NCBI GenBank assembly: GCA_021397845.1
Contig: CM038047.1
Coordinates: 40,217,210-40,281,209, forward strand
Length of the DNA: 64,000 bases
Direction of reading: 5' to 3'
Source of the DNA: Areca catechu
Lineage: Eukaryota; Streptophyta; Magnoliopsida; Arecales; Arecaceae
The notes below the pieces were generated by a model that had not been told where the DNA came from, made no database searches, and saw only the letters and a program-made list of their open reading frames with translations. A program made the position numbers and the translations under genes. This document shows, piece by piece, positions 21,834 to 33,640 of this stretch. Each line of letters opens with the position of its first letter. Position 1 is the first letter of the stretch.

Positions 21834-22047
21834 AGAATTGCAAATAATTTTATAGGTGCTTACAGTAATCAAATGGTATGGATAGAGTTCTAGATATATT
21901 TCGGATATCATTTTCTTTTAGTTCTCCTCATACATATTTATTTGTATGAGGAGAACTAAGGAAAAATGTTGCCAAAATTTTTCTGGAACTTCTATTGCGT
22001 ATCCTTTGGTTACTGTAAATGACCTATATAATTAATACAATTCTTGA
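21834..22047. repeat. ~210-bp long hairpin (MITE or small-RNA precursor candidate)
   Basis: Two arms of about 100 bp face each other around a 9-10 base loop. The inner 17 bases (TTAGTTCTCCTCATACA and its complement at 21943-21959) pair perfectly. The outer parts still pair at most positions (for example TTATAGGTGCTTACAGTAA against TACTGTAAATGACCTATAT). It ends about 140 bp before the TNP2 start codon. A foldback MITE is the simple reading; a hairpin RNA is the alternative. Confidence 0.75.
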
Positions 22048-22185
22048 ATAGGATAGAACCTCTTTACCTATTAGTTGGTGATAGGGTGCATTTAATAATA
22101 CTGTAATTGATCTATTGAATAAACTTATTTTAAATTTAATATGTTCTTATAAATATTTATTTATTTCAATTAGCTTTTTCTTACA

Positions 22186-25100
22186 ATGGATAAGAGTTGG
22201 ATAATTAAACCGAGGAATAGCAAAGAATATCTGGATGGAGTACAGAATTTCATTAAATTTGGTATGGAGAGTAGTATCAGTGGAAAGATTTTATATCCAT
22301 GCCGAAAATGTGTAAATTCCAGTTCTTTATATCCAAATATTGTTGAAGAACATTTGGTATGGAATGATTTTTTAAGAGGTTATACTGAGTGGTTTTTTCA
22401 TGGAGAGTCAATGTTACAATCTACATGTAACCAAACCTCTAACATGGAACATATACCCGATTTTGGATCCAGTAACCAACAGAAAAATCTTGCAAGAGAT
22501 GATGATATCAGGGGTTTGCTCAGAGATGCTTTTGAATATGATGCTCAACATCCTGGAGATTACAGTGGAGGACAAGTAGCAGCTGGGTTACCTGAGAATC
22601 CTATATTTACTGAATCTATACATGATGGAGAGCTGATACCCCCAACTAATGTTGAAATAGATCGTTATCAGAAGATGATAAGAGATGCAGTTCAAGAATT
22701 ATATGCCGGTTGTAAGAACTTTTCAAAAAAAAATTTTCTTGTATATTTGTTTCATATAAAATACTTGAATGGATGGTCTGGCAAGAGTTTTACTATGCTG
22801 TTCAAGTTGTTAAAGGATGCATTTCCTGAAGGTACTGGTTTACCAACATCTTGTTATGAAGCCAAAAAACTAGTAAAGAAATTGGATCTTGGATACGAAA
22901 AGATTCATAGCTGTCCAAATGATTGTATATTATATCGGAGAGAACATGCCGATCAAGAGTCGTGCCATGTATATGGATGTTCATGATGGACGAAGCAAAA
23001 AGAAAATGAGAGTGAGGGATTAGATGAATTGGATGCAACACAAATTAAACAAAAGCTGACGAATGTATTATGCTATTTTTCTCTTGTACCTAGATTGAAA
23101 AGGATCAATGCATCATCAAAGACAGATTCGTCAATGAGATGGCATGATGAAAGCCATACAAAAGATGAAATGCTGAGACACCCAACGGATAGTTTAGCAT
23201 GGAAAGCATTTGATGACAGACATCCTGATTTTGCGTCTGATGCTCATAATATCAGGCTAGGTTTAGCCAGTGATGGGTTCAATCCATTTCGGACTTTAAG
23301 TTCTGTCTATAGCACCTGGCCAGTTATTCTGATTCCTTATAATTTGCCACCATAGATATGCATGAAATAGTCTTCACTTATTTTATGAATGGTCATTCTA
23401 GGTGATAAGGGTCTAGGCAATGATATTGATATTTTCTTACAACCTTTAATAGATAAATTGAAATAACTGTGGGAGGGTATCAGTGCAATTGATGCTTTGA
23501 ATGGCCAAATATTCAATCTGCGGGCAGCTCTATTATGGACTGTTAACGATTTTCTTGCATATGCTAATTTATCTGGCTGGAGCACTAAGGGACGAGTTGC
23601 ATGTCCTTCTTGTGGTGAATCAACCCATTCAATTTGGTTAAAACATGGAGGAAAGTTATGTTATATAGGACATCATCGATGGTTGGAGGCAAATCATCCA
23701 TTTCATTTTCAGAAGAATTTATTTGATGGTACTATAGAGTTGAGATATGCTCCAATTCTATCTTCTGGTTCTGATATTTGTAGACAAATGCTTGGTATCA
23801 GACACAGTTATGGCAAGATGATAAAGTCCTCTAAAAAGCGAGGAAGAGATGATATTGAGACTTCGGTACAAGAAGAAGTATCAGAGAAAGTCAATAACTG
23901 CACCTTACATATGGCAGTGTTCGAGGATCCGGATAATTTCTTTGAAGTTGAAAATGATGATGATATAATCATAGTATCTACCCATCAGCATACTAAACAA
24001 TTATGGAAGAAAAGAAGCATATTCTTTGACTTACCTTATTGGGAGCATAATATACTCCGGCATAATCTTGATGTTATGCATATAGAAAAGAATGTTTGTG
24101 ATAATTTGATTGGAACAATATTAAATCTTGATGGAAAGACTAAAGATAACATAAAGGCACATCTTGATTTAAAAGAAATGGACATCCAGCATGAACTTTA
24201 TCCACAAGTGCTTGCAAATGATAGAACTTATATCCCTCATGCATGTTATACAATGTCTAGTTGAGAAAAAGATCTCTTCCTGGCAGTTTTAAAGAATATC
24301 AAGGTTCCTGATGGATATGCATCAAATATTTCACGATGTGTGAATCTGAAAGAGAGAAAAATTTCAAATCTTAAAAGTCATGATGGACATATACTAATGC
24401 AAGATATTCTTCCATTGGCTTTAAGGTCGTCAATGCCGAAACAAGTTATTACGGTTGTTTTTCAGTTATCATCATTCTTCAAGGCATTATGTTCTAAGGT
24501 TCTTGATCCTCAGGAGCTTGATCAATTATAGTATCAAGTCATACTTACGTTATGTCAGATGAAAAATATTTTTCCTCCTGGATTTTTTACGATTATGATT
24601 TATCTACTCATTCACTTTGCTTCGGAAGCTAAACTTGGTAGACCGGTACAGTACAGATGGATGTACCCTATCGAGAGGTAATGCTGTAAAACTTAAATTT
24701 CATAATTTATATATCTTTTTCATTATTTAATGTGATATAAATATCATACTTTTTGAAGGTATCTCTTACGTTTGAAGGATTATGTATGAAACAAAGCCCA
24801 TCCTGAGGGCTCAATAGTAGAGGGATATATTACTGAAGAGTGTTTAACATTTTATTCAAGATATCTTGAAGGTGTAGAGACTGTATTCAATTGACCTCAA
24901 CGTCATGATGATACTATGGAGAATACAGATCTATACAAATTTGCATCATCCGGAAGATTTATAGGAAAAGCTGAAAGTATTGTTCTTGACCATAAATCCA
25001 TGTCACAAGCACAGCGTTATGTATTGCTACATAGTGACATAATATTTGACTATCATAGGTTAGTCTATCTACACATGGATAATACTAAATATTAGATATG

Positions 25101-25545
25101 TTGTTGTCAAACTTATATTTGATTGTCATGTAATGAATTATTATCTGTACAACGACAAGCTAATCATTCCACTCGTCCTAATCTAAGGATTGAACAAAGA
25201 TGGTTGGTTGAGTTATTCCCTAATTGGCTTGCCAATCAGGTTAGTATATATAAGTCGTATAATAATTTTATATATATTTAACATCGAATAAGTGATCGAT
25301 AATTGATATTATATTTTTTAGGTACCGATACTGATGGAGAAAAATAGTTCAGCAGAACTAATAGCACTTGCCAGAGGTCTAAATTATATTGTGAACAAAT
25401 ATAATGGTTTTATTATAAATGGCTTTAAATTTTATACCAAGGAGCGCGAGAAACTTAGGAAAACTCATAACAGTGATGTTATGGTTGAAGCAGATGAAAA
25501 ATCTTATTATGGTATACTTAAAGATATTTTGGAGTTGGATTATTA
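22186..25545 (+). pseudogene. TNP2-type CACTA transposase, broken
   Basis: The first exon opens with MDKSWI and the transposase-associated domain (CRKCVN, then HLVWNDFLRGYTEWFFHGE). The TNP2 core follows: YLFHIKYLNGWSGKSF, CPNDCILYRREHA, GWSTKGRVACPSCGE, then NILRHNLDVMHIEKNVCDN and the C-terminal GFKFYTKERE. In-frame stops occur at about 22984, 23353, 23464 and 24262. GT-AG introns are visible at 24678-24758 and 25240-25321, plus one near 25060-25130. The reading ends in ELDYYGIKEF at a junction with copia gag. TNP2 cuts and joins the element ends; this copy is inactive. Confidence 0.9.
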
Positions 25546-28077
25546 TGGAATCAAAGAATTTGAAAGAAATGATCATCGATGATCTCGTCAGTTCACTTGA
25601 AGCGCATGAACAAGAAGAAAAAGAAATAAGAGCTGCTCGAGGAGGCCTTACAAACTAAGGAAACTATCAAAGAGAACAAGGCGATGTACGCACACCAAAA
25701 CCAAGGAAGGGGTCGTGACCATGGTGGTCGTGGTGTTGATCGTAGTAGAGATCGCGGACGTGGAGACAACTTCGAAGAAAAGGACCGGCCATGCCAATTC
25801 TATTGGCTTGGCTGAGGATGCGATCATGGGAGAGACGGCTGGTCATATCGTCAAAATGTTGAATGCTATAATTGTGGCAAGTATGGACACTATGTAAAAG
25901 AGTGCTATTACAAAAAAAGAGTGGAAGAAAACATGAATCTAGTCGCGAAGAGGAGACAAGAGATAATGGTGTTCTCATGATGACCTATAAAGACACTATT
26001 CCTGACAGTGACACGGTGTGGTATCTCGACACCGATGCTAGTAATCACATGAGTGGGGGCACAAACACCTCTTTATGGAGATACAAGAAGTAGAAGATGG
26101 GCACGTGTCATTCGGCGATGCATCGAAGGTTCAAGTCAAGGACCGAGGTAAAATTTGTTTTTCTGAAAAGGATGGTAAAGAAGGGTCTATTAAGGATGTT
26201 TATTATATGCCTGATATGAAGAGTAATATCCTCAGCATGGGGTAATTGTTAGAGAAGGGATATTTAGTTTTCACGAAAGACCGGATATTGTACTTGAAGG
26301 ACAAAAGAGGCCGGTTGCTTGCACATATGAAGATGACTGAGAATCAGATGTTCAAACTCAACCTGAGGAACATCCGAGAAAAGTGTTTGCTAGTCAACAT
26401 AGAATATAAAGCTTTACTGTGGCATTTACGACTTAGACACTTGCATTACGATGGCCTAAGAAAGTTAGCAAAGAAGAATATTGTCCATGAGCTACCAGAC
26501 ATAGACTACACCAGAACATTTTGTGAGGGATGTGTACTCGGCAAGCAAGCAAGGAGCATTTTTTCAAAAGGTGCGCAATATCGTGCAAGGCATCCTTTCG
26601 AGTTAGTACACACCGATATATGTGGCCCGATCACACCAAAATCATTCAGTGAGAAGAGATACTTTCTCACGTTCATTGATGATTTTACAAGAAAAATATG
26701 GATTTATTTTTTGAAAGAGAAGTCCGAGGCACTCGAGGTATTCAAGAAATTCAAGGTATTAGTAGAGAAGATGACGGGTTTTTATATCAAGGCTCTACGA
26801 TCGAATAAAGATGGAGAGTATACGTCAACTGCCTTCGCAAGCTATTGCGAGAAACATAAGATCAAGAGATTCTTAACCGCACCTTATTCACCTCAGCAAA
26901 ATGGTATGGCTGAGAGAAAAAATCGGATCATTCTTAACATGGTTCGATTAATGTTGAAGACCAAAGACATGCCAAAAGATTTTTGGGCAGAAGCGGTAAA
27001 ATGTGCCATGTATGTGCAAAATCGATGCCCACATGCAAAATTGGCGGATCAAACACCGCAAGAAGCCTGGAACGGACTGAAACCTACCGTATCACACTTT
27101 AAAGTATTTGATAGTGTGGCCTACACACATGTACCGGATCAAAGAAGAACCAAGCTGGATGATAAGAGCAAGAAGTATGTGTTCATCGGGTATGATAAGA
27201 AGACAAAAGCTTTCAAATTATTTGACCCAATTGAAAAGAAGGTGGTGATAAGCCGATATGTACAAGTAAATGAAGAAGATGCATGGGATTGGAACAACCA
27301 AAAGGAGGTAACGCAAGAGGAAGAAAAAGGAGAATTCTCACTACTGCACCAATAATCATAACGTCAAGCCCACCAACATCTGATGATGATGGAGAATCAA
27401 GACAATCAAGGATGTGAAGCCTGCAATATTTATACGAATCAACAAGCAAAGTTTACTTGGTATGTCTTCTAGCAGATACCAAGGATATTTGTTTTGAAGA
27501 AGCAATAAGAGATAAGAAATGGCAAGATGCAATGGATGAAGAGATAAAGGCAACTGAAAGAAAGAAACTTGGGACCTGGTGAAGTTGCCGAAAGGATATC
27601 AGCCTATAGGAGTGAAATGGGTATATAAAAAAAAGATGAATCCCCAAGGCAAGATAGAAAAGTATAAGGCCTGGCTAGTTGCAAAGGGCTATAGGCAAAA
27701 GGCGGAATTGACTGTAATGAAGTCTTTGCTCCAGTTGCAAGAATGGAAACAATCCGGCTTTTTATATCCCAAGCAGCCCAATTTAGGTGGCCAATCTATC
27801 AAATGGATGTAAAATCAGCATTTTTAAATGGTGTGCTTGAAGAGGAAGTATATGTGGAGCAACCACCCGGATACATGAAAGCCGGGAAAGAATAAAAGGT
27901 ATTGAAGTTAAGGAAGGCACTATATGGGCTGAAGCAAGCGCCTCGAGCATGAAACACTCGTATTGACACCTACTTCAAGAAGAATGGGTTTATCCAGTGT
28001 CTATATGAGCATGCATTGTATGTAAAGAAAGAAAAATGTAACTTGTTGTTTGTTGCTCTTTACGTTGATGATCTTAT
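25546..28077 (+). pseudogene. Tork-lineage Ty1/copia gag-pol, 5' part
   Basis: The text starts within gag (LKEMIIDDLVSSLEAHEQ), then shows the knuckle CYNCGKYGHYVKEC (about 25865-25910), the protease WYLDTDASNHMSG (glycine of DTGAS changed to D), and a long open integrase at 26246-27355. The integrase keeps the HHCC finger (ending CEGCVLGKQ), VHTDICGP and NGMAERKNR, but the second catalytic D of the usual RSD is N. RT begins at 27400 (LPKGYQPIGVKWVYKKK) and stops inside YVDDLI at 28077. No 5' LTR, primer site or gag N-terminus exists: the left side is CACTA. Confidence 0.9.
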
Positions 28078-29592
28078 TATTACCGCTCTCGCCGCCGCGC
28101 CCGTGCCACGGATCCGCCGTCCCTCCTGACCGCCGGCGAGGAGCCTCCCTTCCCGCGTAGAACCTGCAAAAAAGGGGTTAGAAGACCCTGGCCGGGGATC
28201 CTGGTGAAGGAGCTCCGACGGTCAAGTCAGTAGACGACGAGAAGGAAGGACTCTCCACCGGACCCTCGAAAGGGTCCCAGACTTAGAGAGTTAACTGGTG
28301 AGAAAGCGCTCTGGGGACCAGAATCTCGGCTGGGCCTCCTTGCCGAGCTCACACCCAGTGTTCCCCTCTCGGGATCTCTGGTTTCTCTCTCTGAGCGAGG
28401 CCTTTTGCCGGTGCTTCCTCTTTGTCCCAGGCTGGTTGGCTTACCTCGTCGTCCCCCGATTCTTCCCTCTTTATTCTCTTTCGTCGTGCGCTTGTTTCTT
28501 CCTCCTTGGAGACTTCCCCTCCCCGTCCTTTTCTTTTTTCCCTTTTCGGTGAAGGGGGCCAGGCGGCTTTCCGACCTCGTCCGTCGGGCCCAGCAGGAAA
28601 AGGCCAAAGATAGAAGAGAAAGAGGGAGGGCGGCGCTGGCAGGGTGGTCGTTCAGGCCTCGGGCCCAGTGAGAGCGCTCTCTTCCCCAAGCTGGGCGCCA
28701 TCTATCTATGGGGCCTGTCCGTCAAGATCGCGTCTCTCGACTGCGGGACCTGTCGGGCCGATGCTAGTGATGTTCTGCGTGCCGCCGCCCTCCGTACGGG
28801 GCACCGTTTGGATTCGTACGGCCCGAGGGATGGCCTCGGGCCCCGTCTCTCTCTGGGGCCTTCTCCATACGAGCGTCTGACCTTAGCTGAGTTGGACCCA
28901 TCTCCGGGGCCAACTGGCGAGGGGCGAGGGATCAGCTGACCTCGGCTTAGGTGGACCCCTCCTGGGTGGACACCTGGCAAGGTGGTAGGGTCGCCTGGCT
29001 TCGGCCGAGGTGGACCCGTCTCTCCGGGTGGCCACCTGGCGGAGGGTGAAGGACCGGCCGACCTCGGCTTAGTGGACCCCTCCTGGGTGGACACCTGGCG
29101 AGGTGGCAGGAGGTCGCCTGGCTTCGGCCGAGGTGGTCCCGTCTCTGGGTGGCCACCTGCGAAGGGCGAGGGACCGGCCGACCTCGGCTTAGTTGGAGCC
29201 CTCCTGGGTGGACGCCTGGCGAGTGGCAGGGGTCGCCTGGCTTCGGCCGAGTGGTCCCGTCTCCGGGTGTTCACCTGGCGAAGGGCGAAGGCCCGCCGAC
29301 CTCGGCCCAGGCGGATCCCTCCTGGGTGGACACCTGGCGAGGGGCAGGAGGTCGCTTGACCTCGACCGAGGTGGTCCCGTCTCCGGTGTTCACCTGGCGA
29401 AGGGCGAAGGCCGGCCGACCTCGGCAGCCCGCCGTTCCGTCGGGGCGTCGTAGAACGGACGTCGGATTAAATGCGGACATGACGTGGGGAGGCGAAGATC
29501 TTGCATCATAATTGCCACGATCCTCATCGCCGTGGCTCGATGCGATTGAAAACCTGGGGAGCCGCCACGCGTCGCCCACTTGCCTGCAATTA
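28078..29592 (-). repeat. 3' LTR of element K (left copy)
   Basis: It matches 38014-39596 from the first bases (TATTACCGCTCTC against TGTTGCCGCTCTC) through the shared motif at 28212-28231 and the ~121-bp subrepeats. The last 150 bases are strongly diverged; the end is set where CGTGGCTCGATGCGATT aligns with the right copy, 28 bases before its terminus. No good polypurine tract is visible next to it. Confidence 0.75.
28880..29430. repeat. ~121-bp GC-rich LTR subrepeats (left LTR)
   Basis: About four units share GACCTCGGCTTAGGTGGA, CCCTCCTGGGTGGACACCTGG and CTTCGGCCGAGGTGG. Long ORFs seen here in several frames (for instance 28702-29274 minus) come from repeat periodicity, not genes. Confidence 0.85.
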
Positions 29593-29897
29593 ATGCGTTG
29601 CTTCGAGGCAGAGGCCGTTACTCTGCTAACGAGGCATCGGTGTCGGCGTGCGCCACGTGGCGATCATCCAGTGCCTGAAGCGGATGACGAGTACGGCCAC
29701 TGTCGGCTGAGTTTGAAAGGGTGGGGCTTTCCAGAACGAGGCCTTTTCCCTTGCTCCGTGGCGGTTTGCTGCAGACTAACTCCCATTGCCTTGCACTCGT
29801 CTGGCGCATTTTCGGTGAGTGCCTCCTTCTCCTTCTCCTGTCCCCTTCCTTTTCCTCTCTTTTCTTTGCTCTTCGATCCTCTGTCCTTTTCTTCTCC
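29593..29897 (+). other. leader region of the antisense ORF
   Basis: Between the 3' LTR and the antisense ORF lies a pyrimidine-rich stretch (29815-29897) after a possible donor GTGAGT at 29815. No clear TATA box was found upstream. It probably holds the 5' untranslated part of the antisense transcript. Confidence 0.35.
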
Positions 29898-31858
29898 ATG
29901 GCGCGCCATCGCCATGTCTCTTCAACCCGAACGAGGCCGGTCCATCCCGGCCGCGGACTCCATCTTCTTCCTCCTCAGATGAGGAGACGATTCCGGAAGA
30001 GATCCGCCGGCGTCTGCAACCGGGGGTGTCACCATTGGCTCCCTAGGGGGACCCGGCCTCCTCCGGTTTGCTCCTGCTGTCCCCTTCGCTCTCTTCCGGC
30101 TCTTCCTGCTCTTCCTGCACCCCGTCTCTTCCTGCCGGTCCCTCCGTCATGCCTCCACCATACCGAAGGTGATCTTTCTCTGCTCCGGGATGCTTACGGC
30201 ATCCCGGAGTCCATCCGCTTGTTTGTTCCGCGGTCCGGGGAGCGCGTCACATGAGTGGCCCGGCCGCATTGCCTTCTACGAAGACTTCCTCCTTGGGGGT
30301 CTTCGGTTTCCTCTGCACCCATTCTTTCTTTCCTTCCTTAGCCATTTTTGGCTTGTCCCGGCCCAGCTGGCTCCCAACGCCATCCGGTCTTCTGTCATTT
30401 CCACGGGTTCGTTACCCGCTTCTCCCTCTTCAGGGCCTTGTTCACCCTGAAGAAGTGCTCCACCGATGACGGCTGGTGGTACATTTCATCCCGGCCCAGG
30501 TGTCTCCGGTTCGACATCCCTTCCTCGGTGAAGGGCTGGAAGAACGGTTTTTTCTTTGCCTCAGTCGAAGACGTCGACTGGGCCTGGAGTGAACCGGACC
30601 GGACCCCGAACCGGAATCCTCGGGTCGAGTCGGCGGACCAGGAGTCCTATTCCTAGCTCCTGAGCGACGTGGTCCCGGCACTCGAGGTTCTGCTCTCTGA
30701 GCAGAATCTTTTTGAGACCGGGATCAGTCCCATCCGCGAGACGGGTGAGACTCGGCTCCACTTTGATTTCTGCCCCCTTCTTCTTTATAACTGAGCCGGC
30801 TGACTTTCGTTCCTTTGTTTTGCAGGGATGAAATTTTCACTGGAGAACCTCTTGGAGGGGGCAGCCCAGCGGGATGTCGTTGAGGTGGACGAGCCCGCGA
30901 CGAAGAGGGCTCGCACGGAGACGAGCCGGGAGGTCGTGACGGCGACCGTGCCCAGCCCGATTGCTGTCGTTCCCCCGCCCAGGCAAATTAGGGCGGGGCT
31001 GCTGATGCCGGTCGCGTGACCTGGTGGCGCCGCTGCCGAGAGGGCTCCACCGCTTGCTGCTCGCCCAGCGTCGGGCCCGTCGTCGCTGCCGCCTCGACAG
31101 CGCCGCCTGTGGCCGCCGCCGGCCCGTCGATTTTGGCCTCAGCTGAGGGGCCGGTCGCCGCAGGAGCCGGCCCGAAGGCTTCGGCACCGGTGCTCACCCA
31201 CGGGACTCGGTCATCCTACAAGGGACTGGCGGAGAAGGTCATGGAGTACGCCTCCACCGCCCGGGACCGCCGAGCTTGGGGGGCCGAGATTACGCAGACG
31301 CGCTGCTCGGGATCCTCCCGCAGCTCTTCACGGTAAGTCCGAGCTTCTTCCTCCTTTTCTTTCGAGGCAGCCAAGCGGGAGGCGCAAGAGGCCGTCCCCA
31401 AATTCTGGGCTTCCGATGAGTACACGTCGGAGGTCCGGAGGCCACCGTGGACTCCTTCCTGAAGGGGTTCCAGATGTGCCGGGAGAAGGTGGGGGCCTTC
31501 TTCCCCCAGCTGGATCTGAGCGGGATAGTGATCGGTGGCAGGAGGCCAGGGGGCGAGAGCAGGGCCTCCGGCACGGCCGAAGCGACTCCTGCGGCGCCGT
31601 CGACCAGCGATGCCGCGGCTCCGGAGCAGCCCCAGGAGCCGGCCGTCGTAGAAGTCGAGGACGCAGCACCCGCGCCCCGGCAGAGGGCTCCGATCCCGCA
31701 CCTTAGTGAACCCGGCGCCTTCTTCCGGATATCTTCTTCTCTTTTGCTTCTGTCGTTGTTGTTTTTTTTTCTTCTTTTGGGGAGTCCCGGCCTATCGGGA
31801 CTCCCAGCTTGTATGGCTACTTGTATTAATGAAAATCCCTATTTACCAAAAGCTTGAG
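29898..31858 (+). pseudogene. Tat antisense ORF (gypsy-type 'Transposase_28'-like)
   Basis: It runs opposite to gag-pol, between integrase and the 3' LTR, where Tat elements carry an extra antisense ORF of unknown function. The conserved domain is split over three frames: RDAYGIPESIRLFVPRSGER (about 30190-30247), FYEDFLLGGLRFPLHPFF and PAQLAPNAIR (30270-30390), then GWWYISSRPRCLRF and SVKGWKNGFFFA (30470-30560). A stop follows at 30654. An 81-base intron (30745-30825, GTGAGA to TTGCAG) precedes the exon starting GMKFSLENLLEG. A second possible intron, 31333-31370, is only 38 bases, short for plants. A polyadenylation-like AATGAAA lies at 31834. Function unknown; this copy is broken. Confidence 0.8.
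31780..31805 (+). terminator. perfect stem-loop near the antisense ORF 3' end
   Basis: GGGAGTCCC and GGGACTCCC form a perfect 9-bp stem around an 8-base loop, after a T9 run and shortly before AATGAAA. It may shape the 3' end of the antisense transcript; a role is inferred only. Confidence 0.4.
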
Positions 31859-32064
31859 TTCTTTCATTCCATCTCGCTTTCTTTTTCTTTCTTTCTGAGA
31901 TGCTGGTATGGAATACTCGAAGCAGTTGCAGGCCTGGTCCTTCCATTGCTCAAATCGAAGGCTGGGGGTCTGCCGGATCGCGCGGCTGCAGAGCAAGCCT
32001 TAAGCGGGCCCGACTCTGGGTCGCTTTCATGCTCGCGCAGGCAACACGGTTTCTGCACCGCCTT
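31859..32064. other. spacer before the 119-bp repeats
   Basis: No gene. Pyrimidine-rich start, then GC-rich text leading into the repeat array. Confidence 0.4.
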
Positions 32065-32580
32065 CCAGGCCGAAGCCTAAGATCTCCGGACTGAGCTCGG
32101 TGCAGGCTTTCTCAAGCCTTGCGCGGCTTGCTGGGCTGTGCTCCGGGCTTGCTTGGGCGAACTGGGTTCGGCGCCACCTTCCAGGCCGAAGCCCAGGATC
32201 TCCGGACTGAGCTCGATGCCGCAGGCTTTCTCAAGCCTTGCGCGGCTTGCTGAGCTGTTCTCCGGGCTTGCGTGGGCGAACTGGGTTCGGCGCCACCTTC
32301 CAGGCCGAAGCCCAGGATCTCCGGACTGAGCTCGATGCCTCAGGCTTTCTCAAGCCTTGCACGGCTTGCTGAGCTGTTCTCCGGGCTTGCGTGGGCGAAC
32401 TAGGTTCGGCGCCACCTTCCAGGCCGAAGCCCAGGATCTCCGGACTGAGCTCGATGCCGCAGGCCTTCTCAAGCCTTGCGCGACTTGCTGAGCTGCTCTC
32501 CGGGCTTGCATGGGCGAACTGGGTTCGGCGCCACCTTCCAGGCCGAAGCCCAGGATCTGCGATCTGAACCCGATGCCGTA
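32065..32580. repeat. five tandem units of ~116-120 bp in the element K 3' region
   Basis: Units start with CCAGGCCGAAGCC at 32065, 32181, 32300, 32419 and 32539 and share GGATCTCCGGACTGAGCTCG, TTTCTCAAGCCTTGCGCGGC and GGTTCGGCGCCACCTT. Identity between units is high. Tandem arrays between pol and the 3' LTR are a known feature of Tat elements and a source of satellites. Confidence 0.92.
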
Positions 32581-32669
32581 GGCCTTTTCGTCGAAGTTAG
32601 AAAGGAGTGTTTGAAGTGGGAGAACTTTGTTACAGGAACTGGGAGCCTTACATCACTGATAGTACATCC

Positions 32670-33640
32670 TCAGGTTCGAGGAGTTCCACGTCCGGGGGAA
32701 CCTGGCACCTCCCAATTCTTCCAAGTATATGCTCCATGAGGGAGGGCTTCTGCCACCCGATATGGGCCTTCCCAGTTGGACGATAGCTTGCCGCATTCCC
32801 GTGGCTGGGAGGCTTCGGCGCGCCGGAGGACCAAGTCTCCGGGACGAAAAACCTTCGGCCGCACTCGGGAGTTGTAATATCTGGCTACCGTTGCCGGTAC
32901 GCCACCATTCGAATTGGCCTTGTCCCTCGTTTCCTCGAGAAGGTCTAGGTTGAGCCATCCTGGCTGGGTTTTCTGTCTCGTCGTATTGCTCCCACGCGCA
33001 GCGTGGGTAGGCTGAGCTCGATCGGGATGACTGCCTCGGCTCCGAAGACGAGGTTGAACGGGGTTTCGTGGTAGCCATCCTTGGGTGTGTGTGGTATGCC
33101 AAAGGACGCTGGGAAGCTCGTCGGCCCACCTGCCCTTGGCCTGGTCAGCCGCGTATGCCGAGGTCGCTGCAGAATTCTTCGAACTTCGGCAGTCGAACTG
33201 GCGCCCGTTGTCGGTGACCACGTGTGTGGGGGAGGCCGAAGTGGCAGACGATGGACTTCTAGAAGAACTTGGCGACTTTGCTTCGGTGATCCTCGCCAAG
33301 GGTTCGGCTCGACCCACTTCGTGAAGTAGTCGATAGCCACTATCAAGAACTTCCGCTGGCAGATGCGGCAGGAATGGGCCCAGGGGTCCATCCCCCACTG
33401 GGCGAACGGCCAGGGGGCTGAGAGCTGAGAGATTGGGTTGGAGGGTTGCCACTGCACCGTGGCGTGACGCTGGCACCGGTCGCACTTCTTCACGAAGTCG
33501 GCGGCGTCTTCCTTCATTGTTTCCCAGAAGTAGCCCTGACGGAGGGCCTTGTACGCCAATGCCCTGCCCCCCACGTGGTTCCCGCAGATGCCTTCGTGAA
33601 TCTCCTGGAGCAAGCTTGGCTTCTGTGGGTCCTACGCACT
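32670..33640 (-). pseudogene. integrase of element K
   Basis: The N-terminal half is open at 32945-33613: HEGICGNHVGGRALAYKALR with FVKKCDRCQRH gives an intact HHCC finger, then WPFAQWGMDPW and FLIVAIDYFTKWVE. The rest is in a second frame inside a 468-codon ORF (32670-34076): VVTDNGRQF with the second catalytic D, then KARYYNSRVRPKVF-like text and PGDLVLRRAEAS, the C-terminal module, ending near 32670. At least one frameshift separates the halves. The enzyme would integrate the cDNA. Confidence 0.88.

Larger units (their letters stand above)
19262..25545 (+). mobile_element. CACTA (En/Spm) transposon remnant with TNP2 gene
   Basis: Subterminal repeats at 19262-19480 and a plus-strand TNP2 transposase (22186-25545) define a CACTA element. 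Between them lie a CCT-rich block, a purine-rich stretch, a copia RT/RNase H fragment on minus (20860-21400) and a 210-bp hairpin. The 3' half is missing: TNP2 reading stops at 25545, where a Tork gag fragment starts, and no right terminal repeat or downstream TNP2 text was found after the Tork copy ends at 40564. The left CACTA terminus is not certain (a weak candidate is at 19076). Confidence 0.75.

Noticed and set aside
28702..29274. 190-codon minus ORF
   Set aside because: It lies in the ~121-bp GC-rich LTR subrepeats; other frames are equally open and the protein is a repeat of the same unit.
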